A program made the translations under genes and the position numbers. The notes under the pieces are model-generated. The model searched no databases. It was not told the DNA's origin and saw only the letters and a program-made list of their open reading frames with translations. From positions 434,001 through 498,000 of the forward strand of contig NZ_BLWC01000001.1 in the NCBI RefSeq assembly GCF_013167895.1: 64,000 bases of DNA, read 5' to 3'. The first letter of the stretch is position 1. Each line of letters starts with the position of its first letter. Positions 1 to 8,854 of this stretch are shown here, piece after piece. This DNA is from Streptomyces fulvorobeus. GTDB taxonomy: Bacteria > Actinomycetota > Actinomycetes > Streptomycetales > Streptomycetaceae.

Positions 1-16
1 CGACGTTTGCCTGCGT

Positions 17-1627
17 TCAGGGCGCGGAACCGATGGTTTCGGCCACACCGGGAGCGCCCTCCGAGGCCGGCTGGGCCGCCTCCTTCTCCTGCCCCGCGCC
101 CTTCCGCCCGTCCTCCCCCGTGCCGGTTCCGCACCGCGGAGCCGTGACCTTGGTCCCCGCCGCGCCGGAGGCGGCTGCCGGGTCCAGATCGGCGCCGGTC
201 GGCAGGGCCGCCAGCAGCGGTGCGGGGACCGAGCTGATGTCCCCGTCCGCGTAGCCGAGCGCCGCCAGGGAGTCCTTGGCCGTGACGCGGTACTTCACCC
301 CGTTCTCCGCCACCAGATAGGTGGTTCCGGCGTGCGCGGCGCCGCTCGCGTGCAGGGCCCGGACCAGGGCTCCGCGCCCTGGCCGTACCACCGTGGCGTC
401 CGTCCGGACGCAGGCCGCCTTCAGCGGCTGAGCCGTGCCCTCCGACACCGCGACCGGGCCGAGCGCGTCCAGCGGGACCAGCACCGACCTGATCCGGGCG
501 CCGGCGTCGTCGCCGTCCACCTGCGCGCAGAGCGCGGTACCGCGCGGTGCCGGCTGCGGGGCCGGTGGCGCGTCCGGCAGCTCCGCGGAGCCGATGGTGT
601 CCGAGCCCTTCGCCCCGTGCTCACGCAGCGCGTCCGCGCCGACCGCGCGCACCTGAGGCGACTTCCCCCCGTAGGCGTCCTTCTGAGTGGCCGGGTCGCC
701 CAGCACCAGGGCTGCGGCGAGCCGGGTCAGCGGTACCAGGCCGTCCTCGCGCAGCAGGTGGTACGTGCTCCCGCCGCCGGGCACGCTCACCGCGAACACC
801 TGGCCGATCCGGCCGGCTTCGCCACCGAGCACCGGCCCCTCTTCCCCGCGCCCCACGACCTCGGGCGGTTCCAGGGCCGGGCCGGGTGCCAGCGCGTCGA
901 GGAAGGCCGCCGAGACAGGCATGGGCTGCTCGGAGCCGTACCCGAGAGCGTTACGGGCGTCGGACGCGCGGTCCAGCGCCAGTCTGCTGCCCCGCCACAC
1001 CAGGTACTCGGTGCGGTCCGGTCCGCGTACCAGCACCCCTCGGTCAGCGCCGATCCCGCGCGAGTCCAGCGGTGCCCCGGCGACCAGCGTGGTGGCCCCC
1101 GGCCTCTCCACGCCGGTGCCCGTCACGGCGCCGGAGGTACTGGGCACCGCCCCGTCCGGCCCGGTGACGCACATGTGCCACGCGCCGTCGTCGAGCTGAC
1201 CGGGCACGGGGAGGGCGTCCGGTGCGCCGGGGATGCCGGCCGGGGACCCCACAGGGACGTCCTTCAGCGAGGCGGTGGCCACGTCCACGGTCGCCAGGTC
1301 GGAGCCGCCGATCAGGCGCGCCGACGCGTAGTTGCGCACCGGGTGCAGCACGCCGTCCGTACCGGTCCACAGGTACCGGGCACCGGTGTCGCGGTTGACC
1401 ACCAGATGCCTCTCCTGACGCCAGCCGTCGTTCCCGCCGGGGCGCAGCAACCCGTACACGACGGCGCCCGCGCCGATCAGGACGGTCACCAGTACGCCGA
1501 AGACCACGCCCCGGGTGGTGCGTCCCAGCGGACTCTCCGGGGCGTCCGGGTCGGCCGTCAGCAGGCCCGAGCTGAGCCTGCCCATCATGAAAGTGTGGGC
1601 CTGTACCTGGTCGCGCTTGGACTGCAC
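17..1627 (-). CDS. eccB: Type VII secretion protein EccB
   Basis: Core membrane component of the ESX/type VII secretion machine. The 536-residue protein begins with the family signature (QSKRDQVQAHTFMMGRLSSG), has a single membrane segment at about residues 40-62 (VVFGVLVTVLIGAGAVVYGLL), and then a long extracytoplasmic domain with repeated EccB-type units (for example the Y-L-V-x-x-G-x-K/R-Y repeats near residues 70-80 and 440). The start is a GTG preceded by AGGAGAGG at good spacing. It lies 45 bp downstream of eccD on the same strand, so the two form a leftward operon. The C-terminal tail is rich in Gly, Glu and Ala. EccB proteins are described as having ATPase or structural roles in the periplasmic part of the complex; here only the structural assignment is supported. 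Confidence 0.95.
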   Translation of the reverse strand: MQSKRDQVQAHTFMMGRLSSGLLTADPDAPESPLGRTTRGVVFGVLVTVLIGAGAVVYGLLRPGGNDGWRQERHLVVNRDTGARYLWTGTDGVLHPVRNYASARLIGGSDLATVDVATASLKDVPVGSPAGIPGAPDALPVPGQLDDGAWHMCVTGPDGAVPSTSGAVTGTGVERPGATTLVAGAPLDSRGIGADRGVLVRGPDRTEYLVWRGSRLALDRASDARNALGYGSEQPMPVSAAFLDALAPGPALEPPEVVGRGEEGPVLGGEAGRIGQVFAVSVPGGGSTYHLLREDGLVPLTRLAAALVLGDPATQKDAYGGKSPQVRAVGADALREHGAKGSDTIGSAELPDAPPAPQPAPRGTALCAQVDGDDAGARIRSVLVPLDALGPVAVSEGTAQPLKAACVRTDATVVRPGRGALVRALHASGAAHAGTTYLVAENGVKYRVTAKDSLAALGYADGDISSVPAPLLAALPTGADLDPAAASGAAGTKVTAPRCGTGTGEDGRKGAGQEKEAAQPASEGAPGVAETIGSAP

Positions 1628-1672
1628 AGCCTCTCCTCAACTCGTATCCCATGGGCCGGCGTACGGCCGCGC

Positions 1673-3082
1673 TCAGCCGAACAGACCGCGCAGCCAGCCG
1701 AAAAGACCCGCCACCCACAGGCTGAGCGGCAGCAGCGCGACGGCGAGGCCGGTGTGTGCCAGCTCCGCCGCACGCCCCCAGTACGGCAGCACCCGGCGGC
1801 CGGGCACCGTCCAGGACGCGGTCACGAGTGCGGCCGCCACGGCGAGCAGCACCCCGAACACCACCAGGCGGCCGTCCGCGTCACTGTCCACCGCCCAGGC
1901 CCGGGCCAGCAGCAGCAGCCCCCAGACCCCGGGCAGGGCCAGGGTCAGCCGCTGACCGATGTGCACCAGTCCCCGGCTGTGCAGGAGCAGCAGGAGGCTC
2001 AGCGCGAGCCCGGCGAGCACCTCGGGCAGGTCCGGGTCGTCGGCGAGGATGGCCAGGGCGGCCGCGGCGATGGTGCCGGTGACGGCGAAGAGCGCGGTGA
2101 CCCAGCGCCCGGCCAGTTCGGTGCGCTGGGCGACCTCGTCGCCCGCGTAGGGGTCGATGCCCTCCTGGAGCTGGCCGACGTTGGACGGCAGCGCCGGCAT
2201 CCGCATCCCGGCCAGCTTGAAGGCGAACGGCGCGACCGCCCCTGCGCCGAGCGCGACCACCGTCGCCACCAGCACCACCGCGGCCGGCACGTCCAGGCCG
2301 GTGTACCCCATCAGGGCCCCGGCGGTCGCGGCAGCCGCCGCGACCGCCGCGGTGGCCAGCAGGGCCGGGGCCCCGACCGCGGTGGCGGCGAGCGCGAGGA
2401 CCGCGCCGCCCGCGCCCGCGGCGCCCGCCGCCAGCAGCCGGGCGCCCGCCACCTGCCCCGCGTCGGGCCCGGACAGGTCGCCGCCGGGCAGCACCCAGCC
2501 GGTCACTGCCAGGCACGGGGCGACGAGCAGGCCGAGCGCCGTCGCGGAGACGCGGTCGCCGACCGCCCGGCTGGCGGAGGCCGCGCCCGCGAGCAGGAGC
2601 AGCCCGACGACGGCCGCGCAGGCCGCACGGGAGGCGCCGGAACCGGTCGTCACACCCGGCCGGAACACCAGCACGAGAGCGGCCACCACGGTCGCCACCG
2701 CGGCGCCCACCAGCAGGCCGCGGGCCGCTTCGGGCGACCAGGTGTGCAGCCGGCGGCCCACGGTCTCCGCCATGCCCTCCACCAGGTCGTCGAGCCGCGC
2801 CTCGGGCAGCGCCTCGGTGTGCGGACGCAGATAGAGCACCGCGCCGTCGGCCAGCCCCGCGCGGGCCAGAGTGGTCTCCTCGTCGAGCGGGGCGTCGCCC
2901 AGTCGCTGGAGTACCCAGCCGGCGTGGTCGAGTCCGGCCTCCTCGGCCTCCTCGCCGACGTAACGCAGCAGTGTGGGCAGCAGATCGGCGACCGGCACGT
3001 CCGCGGGCACCGACAGATCGATGCTGACGCTCGGTGCACGTACGGTCAGGCGGCACGATTCGGCCACGGCGCTGTCGGTCAT
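1673..3082 (-). CDS. eccD: Type VII secretion integral membrane protein EccD
   Basis: Polytopic channel-forming component of the ESX membrane complex. The 469-residue product has an N-terminal ubiquitin-like cytosolic domain (about residues 1-100, starting MTDSAVAESCRLTVRAP), then about eleven hydrophobic segments rich in Ala, Leu and Val to the C terminus, which matches EccD topology and length. The open frame extends 60 codons upstream, but that extension is Arg/Gly/Pro-rich with no homology features, so the ATG at MTDSAVAES was chosen. It is followed after 45 bp by eccB. It is divergent from eccC across a 406-bp gap, so the two transcripts probably have promoters in that gap. Confidence 0.94.
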   Translation of the reverse strand: MTDSAVAESCRLTVRAPSVSIDLSVPADVPVADLLPTLLRYVGEEAEEAGLDHAGWVLQRLGDAPLDEETTLARAGLADGAVLYLRPHTEALPEARLDDLVEGMAETVGRRLHTWSPEAARGLLVGAAVATVVAALVLVFRPGVTTGSGASRAACAAVVGLLLLAGAASASRAVGDRVSATALGLLVAPCLAVTGWVLPGGDLSGPDAGQVAGARLLAAGAAGAGGAVLALAATAVGAPALLATAAVAAAAATAGALMGYTGLDVPAAVVLVATVVALGAGAVAPFAFKLAGMRMPALPSNVGQLQEGIDPYAGDEVAQRTELAGRWVTALFAVTGTIAAAALAILADDPDLPEVLAGLALSLLLLLHSRGLVHIGQRLTLALPGVWGLLLLARAWAVDSDADGRLVVFGVLLAVAAALVTASWTVPGRRVLPYWGRAAELAHTGLAVALLPLSLWVAGLFGWLRGLFG

Positions 3083-3488
3083 CAGCAGAGCTCTCGTCTT
3101 CCGGAAGGCTTTGACAGGAGGACTTCCCCCGCGAGAGGGGATGTGCGAACGATACGGAGGACCGCCCCGGCCGGGTACCGGCGGCCCGCACCGGGAAATT
3201 GCCCCCGCGGGTCCGGCAACGACCACCCCCGCGTGGACAGTTCGCGTTCCGTGAATGCACACTACTGCCTACGACCACCGGGTCGTGCTGCGCACCGGGC
3301 TCCAGATATCCGGTATGTGGTTGACCGCCAAGGAAGTTGACCGCCCCGCCATCCGCTCGAAACATTCATCCGGTGTTCACCGTGCCACGCGCGACCCGGA
3401 GAAACGGCGTGATGCGGCCTTTTCCACCACCGGGTGCGCCGGAATTCGGTGCGGGCCGGAAAGTCAGTGAACCGGAGGATCTGTTCCC
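3083..3488. promoter_or_regulatory. Divergent eccD/eccC intergenic region with repeated TTGACC boxes
   Basis: This 406-bp gap separates leftward eccD from rightward eccC and has no convincing gene. Two exact copies of GTTGACCGCC lie at 3320-3329 and 3336-3345, 16 bp apart start to start. They could be a tandem -35 element or a regulator site for eccC. A good Shine-Dalgarno (GGAGG) sits about 10 bp before the TTG start of eccC. Promoter function is inferred from position only. Confidence 0.35.
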
Positions 3489-6400
3489 TTGAGTGTCGTG
3501 CTGTTCCGCCGCCCGGCCCGCAGGCGCGGGCCGGAGATGCCCGAAGGCCAGTTGACCCTCCAGGAACCGCCGGTCCTCGCCGAGACGGTCCCCGACACCT
3601 CGGCCATCTGGACCTATCTGCCGATGGCTCTGATGTCGGTGTCGATGATGCTGATGTTCCTGCGCCCGGGCGGAGGCAACGGCGTCTTCATGTACCTGGC
3701 GATGGGTGTCATGGCACTCTCCGCGGGTGCCATGCTGCTGGGACAGCTGATGCGCCGCTCCAGCGAGCGCAAGCAGCGTCTGACGGGTGAACGCCGCGAC
3801 TACCTGCGCTATCTGGCGCAGATCCGCAAGCGGGTCCGCACGACCATCACGGAACAGCAGCGGGCGCTCGCCTGGCGCCACCCGGAGCCCGCTTCGCTCC
3901 GCTCGCTGGCCCGCACGTCTCGGCTGTGGGAACGCCGCCCGGCGGACGAGGACTTCGGTGAGGTCCGGCTCGCGGTCGGCGAGCAGCAACTCGCCCTCAC
4001 CCTGAACCCGGTCACCACCCGCCCGGTGGAGGACCTCGAACCCCTCTGCGCGCATGCCCTGCGCCGCTTCGTCCGCGCCTACTCCACCATCCCGGGACAG
4101 CCCCTCGGGCTCTATCTGCGTTCCTCGGCCCGGATTCTGCTGCGCCCCGAGGAGACACCCGGCCGGCAGCCCGCCGAGCCGGGCACTCCGCCGGCCGGGG
4201 AGGGCGGCGCGGAGCCGGGCGAGGGCCCCGGCGCGGAAGCGGTACGCGCCCTGGTGCGGGCCGTGCTCGGACAGCTCGCGGTGTTCCACGCGCCCGAGGA
4301 GCTGTGGATCGCCCTCTGCGTCAGCGACGAGCGGCGGCCTGACTGGGAGTGGGCCAAGTGGCTCCCGCACACCCTGGACCCGTACGAGGAGGACGGCGCG
4401 GGCCAGGCCCGCCGGATCACCGCCGACCTCACCGAGCTCGACGACCTGCTCGGCGCCGACTTCGCCGAGCGCCCCGGCTTCGATCCGGAAGCCCGCCCCA
4501 GCCGCGACGAGCCGTACACGGTCGTCCTCCTGGACGGCGTCACCGTGCCCGAGGGCCACCGCTGGGAGGGGCACGGCTACCGCAACGCCCTGGCCCTGGA
4601 CATATCCGGGGCGCTGCGTTGGCGCCCCGGCCGCAACACGCTGCGGCTCACCGTCGACCCCGGCCAGGTCAACCTGGTACGCACCGACCGCAGCCGCAAG
4701 GAACGCTCCGTGCCACTCGGCCGCCCCGACCGGCTCGGCCTCCTCGGCGCGGAGTCGCTGGCCCGGCTCCTCAGTCCCCGGCGGATGAGTCTGGGCACCG
4801 ACATCGCCCAGCCGATGGACACCGACGTCGAGCTGACCACCCTGCTCGGCATCCCCGACCTTCACCGGCACGACCCGCACACGCTCTTCAACCGGCACAC
4901 GGGCTCCGCCCGGCTGCGGGTACCGATCGCGGTCGGGGTGGACGGCCGGCCGGTGGACCTCGACATCAAGGAGTCCGCGCAGGGCGGGTCGGGCCCGCAC
5001 GGCATGCTCATCGGCGCCACCGGTTCCGGCAAGAGCGAGCTCCTGCGCACCATCGTCCTCGGCCTCGCCCTGACCAACTCCTCCGAGACGCTCAACTTCA
5101 TCCTGGTCGACTTCAAGGGCGGCGCCACCTTCCTCGGCCTGGAGGAACTCCCGCACACCTCCGCCGTCATCACCAACCTCGCCGACGAAGTCGCTCTGGT
5201 CGAACGCATGCAGGACGCCCTGCACGGTGAACTGATCCGCCGCCAGGAACTGCTGCGCTCCGCCGGCAACTACACATCCGCCCTGGAGTACGAGCGGGCC
5301 CGCGCCGGGGGCGCCGCCCTCACCCCGCTGCCCAGTCTCTTCGTGGTGGTCGACGAGTTCAGTGAACTTCTCTCCGCGCACCGCGAGTTCATGGACCTCT
5401 TCGTGATGATCGGCCGCCTCGGCCGCTCCCTGGGGGTGCACCTGCTGCTCGCGTCGCAGCGCCTGGACGAGGGCCGTATGCACCAGCTCGAAAGCCACCT
5501 GTCGTACCGCATCGGCCTGCGCACCTTCTCCGCCATGGAGAGCCGCGGCGTGCTGGGCGTCCCGGACGCCTACGAGCTGCCGGCCCAGCCCGGCAGCGGC
5601 TATCTCAAGTCCGGTGTGGAGTCCCTGACCCGGTTCCGCGCCGCCTACTCGTCCGGCACGTACCGGCGCCGCACCGGCGCGGTGGTGCAGGCCCGGGTGG
5701 CGAGCCAGGTGGTGCCGTGGACCAGCGGCTGGGTGGTGCCGCGCACCCTGGACCCCTCGACCGAGCCGGAGCCGGAGACCGAGGAGACGGGCGACGAGGA
5801 GGCCCTGCTCGACGTGGCCCTGGACCGGCTGCGCGGCTCGGGCCCCGCCGCCCACCAGGTGTGGCTGCCACCTCTGGCGGAGCCCTCCCCGCTGGACGTC
5901 CTGCTGCCCGGGATCGCTCCCGATCCGGAGCGCGGACTCAGCGCGGCCGGCTGGCCGGGCACCGGCAGGCTGCGGGTCCCGCTCGGCCTCGTGGACAAGC
6001 CCTTCGACCAGCGCCGCGACCCGCTGGTGGTGGACCTGTCAGGAGCCGGCGGCCACGTCGCCGTCGCGGGCGGTTCACAGAGCGGCAAGTCCACCCTCGC
6101 CCGCACACTGATCGCGGCCCTCGCCCTCACCCACACCCCGGCCGAGGTCCAGTTCTACTGCCTCGACTTCGGCGGCGGCGGCCTCTCCCAGCTCGCCGCC
6201 CTTCCGCACGTCGGCGGCGTCGCGGCGCGGCTCAACCCGGAGCGGGTGCACCGGACCGTCGCCGAGGTGATGACGCTGCTCGCCCACCGCGAGCAGCTCT
6301 TCGTGGACCACACGCTCGACTCCATGCAGTCCTACCGCCGCCGCCGGGCCGCCGGCGAGTTCGCCGACGAACCCTTCGGCGACGTGTTCATGGTGGTCGA

Positions 6401-7556
6401 CGGCTGGTCCACGGTCCGCCAGGACTACGACGACCTGATCCCGAAGTTCAACGAACTCGCCGCCCGCGGCCTCAACTACGGCATCCACCTGATCATCACG
6501 ACCACCCGCTGGGTGGAGTTGTCCGCCCAGGTCCGGGACCAGGCCGGTACCCGTCTGGAACTGCGGATGGGTGACCCGATGGACTCCGAGATCGACACCC
6601 GCAAGGCCCGTTCGGTGCCGCGCAGCGGTGGCCGCGGCATCACCGCCGACAGCAAGATGCACTTCCTCGCCGGCCTGCCACGGCTGGACGGCAGCGGCTC
6701 CCTGGAGGATCTCGGCGACGGTGTCACGCACCTGGTCGCCGAAGTCTCCCGGCACTGGCCGGGAGCACCCGCCCCGCAGGTCCGGATGTTGCCGCACCGG
6801 CTCCCGCTCGCCGAACTCCCGGCGCCCGAGCCCACCGAGGGCGGCGGCATGCGTATCGCGCTCGGTATCGACCAGGACGCCCTGGCACCTGTCTGGCACG
6901 ACTTCAGCCGTACCCCCCACCTGATCGTGGTCGGCGACACCGAGAGCGGCAAGACCAACCTGCTGCGCGGTATCACCCAGGGCATCACCACCCGCTACAC
7001 CCCGGAGGAGGCGAAGATCATCGCGGTGGACTTCCGCCGTACTCTGGTGGACGCCGTCCCCGAGGAGTACCGCATCGGGCACGTGATCTCCATGGACAAC
7101 CTCAAGGAGACCGTCGAGGGGGCGGCCCGCGCGATGAAGGGCCGCGTCCCCGGTGCCGACATCGCACCCGCCCGTATGCGCCGGTGCGACTGGTGGACGG
7201 GCCCCCGCCTGTTCATCCTGGTCGACGACTACGACATGGTCGCCGGCAACTCCTTCCAGAGTCCTTTCGAGCCGCTGTTCGAGAATCTGACCCTCGGCTT
7301 CGAGATGGGCCTGCACCTGGTCGTCGCCCGCAGCGCCATGGGTGCCGGCCGGGGCCTCAGCGACGGGCTCATCCGCCGGCTCGACGAGGCCAACAACCCC
7401 GCGGTCCTGCTCTCCTGCCCGCCCACGGAAGGCCGCCTCTTCGGCGACGCGAAGCCGCTCAACCTGCCGCCGGGACGGGCCCTCCACATCGCTCGCCGCC
7501 GGCCGCGGCTGATGCAGACGGCGCTGGCGGAGGAGAGCCGGGGACAGCAGGACTGA
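3489..7556 (+). CDS. eccC: Type VII secretion FtsK/SpoIIIE ATPase EccC (fused EccCa-EccCb)
   Basis: Motor ATPase that recognises substrates and drives ESX secretion. The 1355-residue protein has two N-terminal membrane helices (about residues 38-85), a DUF-type connector, then three FtsK-like ATPase modules. Walker A motifs are GATGSGKSE (about residue 508), GGSQSGKST (about 861) and GDTESGKTN (about 1148). Module 1 has a full Walker B (FVVVDEF). Module 2 ends in VVDGW and module 3 in LVDDYD, both lacking the usual following Glu, as is common in EccC, where module 1 is the main catalytic site. The TTG start follows GGAGG and gives the family N terminus. This is the single-polypeptide form, unlike the split EccCa/EccCb of some mycobacterial loci. 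It converges with the mycosin-like gene and a shared terminator lies between them. Confidence 0.96.
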   Translation: MSVVLFRRPARRRGPEMPEGQLTLQEPPVLAETVPDTSAIWTYLPMALMSVSMMLMFLRPGGGNGVFMYLAMGVMALSAGAMLLGQLMRRSSERKQRLTGERRDYLRYLAQIRKRVRTTITEQQRALAWRHPEPASLRSLARTSRLWERRPADEDFGEVRLAVGEQQLALTLNPVTTRPVEDLEPLCAHALRRFVRAYSTIPGQPLGLYLRSSARILLRPEETPGRQPAEPGTPPAGEGGAEPGEGPGAEAVRALVRAVLGQLAVFHAPEELWIALCVSDERRPDWEWAKWLPHTLDPYEEDGAGQARRITADLTELDDLLGADFAERPGFDPEARPSRDEPYTVVLLDGVTVPEGHRWEGHGYRNALALDISGALRWRPGRNTLRLTVDPGQVNLVRTDRSRKERSVPLGRPDRLGLLGAESLARLLSPRRMSLGTDIAQPMDTDVELTTLLGIPDLHRHDPHTLFNRHTGSARLRVPIAVGVDGRPVDLDIKESAQGGSGPHGMLIGATGSGKSELLRTIVLGLALTNSSETLNFILVDFKGGATFLGLEELPHTSAVITNLADEVALVERMQDALHGELIRRQELLRSAGNYTSALEYERARAGGAALTPLPSLFVVVDEFSELLSAHREFMDLFVMIGRLGRSLGVHLLLASQRLDEGRMHQLESHLSYRIGLRTFSAMESRGVLGVPDAYELPAQPGSGYLKSGVESLTRFRAAYSSGTYRRRTGAVVQARVASQVVPWTSGWVVPRTLDPSTEPEPETEETGDEEALLDVALDRLRGSGPAAHQVWLPPLAEPSPLDVLLPGIAPDPERGLSAAGWPGTGRLRVPLGLVDKPFDQRRDPLVVDLSGAGGHVAVAGGSQSGKSTLARTLIAALALTHTPAEVQFYCLDFGGGGLSQLAALPHVGGVAARLNPERVHRTVAEVMTLLAHREQLFVDHTLDSMQSYRRRRAAGEFADEPFGDVFMVVDGWSTVRQDYDDLIPKFNELAARGLNYGIHLIITTTRWVELSAQVRDQAGTRLELRMGDPMDSEIDTRKARSVPRSGGRGITADSKMHFLAGLPRLDGSGSLEDLGDGVTHLVAEVSRHWPGAPAPQVRMLPHRLPLAELPAPEPTEGGGMRIALGIDQDALAPVWHDFSRTPHLIVVGDTESGKTNLLRGITQGITTRYTPEEAKIIAVDFRRTLVDAVPEEYRIGHVISMDNLKETVEGAARAMKGRVPGADIAPARMRRCDWWTGPRLFILVDDYDMVAGNSFQSPFEPLFENLTLGFEMGLHLVVARSAMGAGRGLSDGLIRRLDEANNPAVLLSCPPTEGRLFGDAKPLNLPPGRALHIARRRPRLMQTALAEESRGQQD

Positions 7557-7570
7557 GAGGACCCGGGAAC

Positions 7571-7602
7571 GGCACCCTCCTGAGATACCTCGGGAGGGTG
7601 CC
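7571..7602. terminator. Bidirectional terminator between eccC and the mycosin-like gene
   Basis: A 14-bp stem (7571-7584 with 7589-7602, one G-T wobble) closes an ATAC loop, placed 15 bp after the eccC stop and 18 bp before the convergent gene's stop. There is no T tract, as is usual in Streptomyces. Confidence 0.75.
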
Positions 7603-7619
7603 TCCGTCAGGACCTCAGC

Positions 7620-8854
7620 TCATTCCGTCGCCGTTCCGGCCGCTCCCGCCGGACGCCATCCCCGGGCGCGGGCCCGGGAAAGGGCGAAGCCGGCCCAGAG
7701 GACGGTGCAGACACCCGCGGAGCCGAGAAGGACCAGGAGCAGGGCCCGGCCGGTGGCACGGTCGGCGGCTGAGGTGTCGCGGACGGTCACGGGGTCCGCG
7801 GCGCGCTCGACGCCGAGGGACGTGGCGGGAGCGCCGAGCACGGTGGTGACCGCGGCGTAGGCGTCGAGCTGGGGGATGTCGGCGGGGTAGGCGGTGGCGG
7901 TCAGCCGGCGGATGACCTCCTCGGGCGAGTCCTCGGGATGGACAGCGCGGACGGCCGCTGCGGCCCCCGCGGCGTAGGCGGTGGCCACCGGCACACCGCC
8001 GCCGAGGTAGTGGCCTTCGCCCCGCGGGCCGCCGGAGACCACGCCCGCGCCCGGGGCGGCCACGTCGATGCCCTCGGTGGGCAGGGAGCCGTCCGGGCGG
8101 CCACCGCCGGGAAGCATGTCGGCGACCGAGAGGACGCCCGGTTCACCGGCCGGCCAGTAGGTGCGGGACGGGATGGGGTCGGCAGCGCCGCGGGCCGGCG
8201 GGTCAGGGGTCGCCGCGGCGACCACCACCGCGCCCGCGCGGCGGGCCTCGGCGACGGCGCCGCTCAGCGCCGCGTCCTGCCGGGGCAGGGCCACCATGAC
8301 CGCGATCACCTCGGCCCCGGCCTCGGCCGCCGCTCGCAGTGCCTCCACGACAAGGGCGGAGCTCGCCTGTCCGCGCCGGTCGGTGCCCCGCAGGGCCAGG
8401 ATCTTCGCGCCCGGGGCGACCCCGGCCAGCCGGGGGCTGTCCCCGCCGGTCCCGGCGATCAGCCCGGCCAGGAACGTGCCCTGGCCGACGCAGTCGTCCC
8501 CGGCCGTACCCGGGGCGGTGACCCGGCCGCTGAGCCCTGCCGCGTCGGGATCGACACCGGTGCCGATCAGCGCGACGGTCACCCCGGCGCCGGTGCTGTG
8601 CCGGTGCAGCCGGTCCAGGTCGAGGCGCTGGCGCGACCAGTCCTGCTTCTGCGCCTTCGCCCGGGAGGCGGGGGTGCAGACCACCTCATCCGCCTCGGGA
8701 TCCAGGGCGGAGGGCATGCCCGGAAGTTCCTGGCCCTTCTTTTCCTCGGCCGCGGGGGGACGCGAGGGGGCGCCGCCTGCGCGGGCACGGCCGTGGGCAG
8801 CAGGAGAGCGGCGGCCAGGCCGGCGCCGGACAGCAGGCGTGCGGTGGGCGTCAT
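7620..8854 (-). CDS. Mycosin-like S8 subtilase homologue without catalytic residues (frameshifted reading)
   Basis: Relative of MycP, the membrane-anchored subtilisin of ESX systems. The fold is clear: [41 protein letters not shown] and a C-terminal helix ([19 protein letters not shown]) with a basic tail. Every catalytic position is changed: Asp of DTG is Gly (GTG), His of HGT is Gln (GQGTF), the oxyanion Asn of AAGN is replaced (AAATP) and Ser of GTSMA is Val (GVPVA). It is therefore predicted to be a pseudoprotease. The gene starts at an ATG overlapping the upstream TGA (ATGA). The first 30 codons encode a signal peptide ([19 protein letters not shown], then AQA) in a different frame from the rest; one missing base in the G runs at 8754-8770 would join them into about 411 residues. 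Without that base, the main frame is open only from 8906 and lacks a signal peptide. Known work on mycosins shows a structural role independent of proteolysis, so a scaffold role is plausible. Confidence 0.85.

Noticed and set aside
332..3340. A 1002-codon open frame on the plus strand opposite eccB/eccD
   Set aside because: Gln/Arg/His-rich shadow of the real minus-strand genes, with no domain signal.
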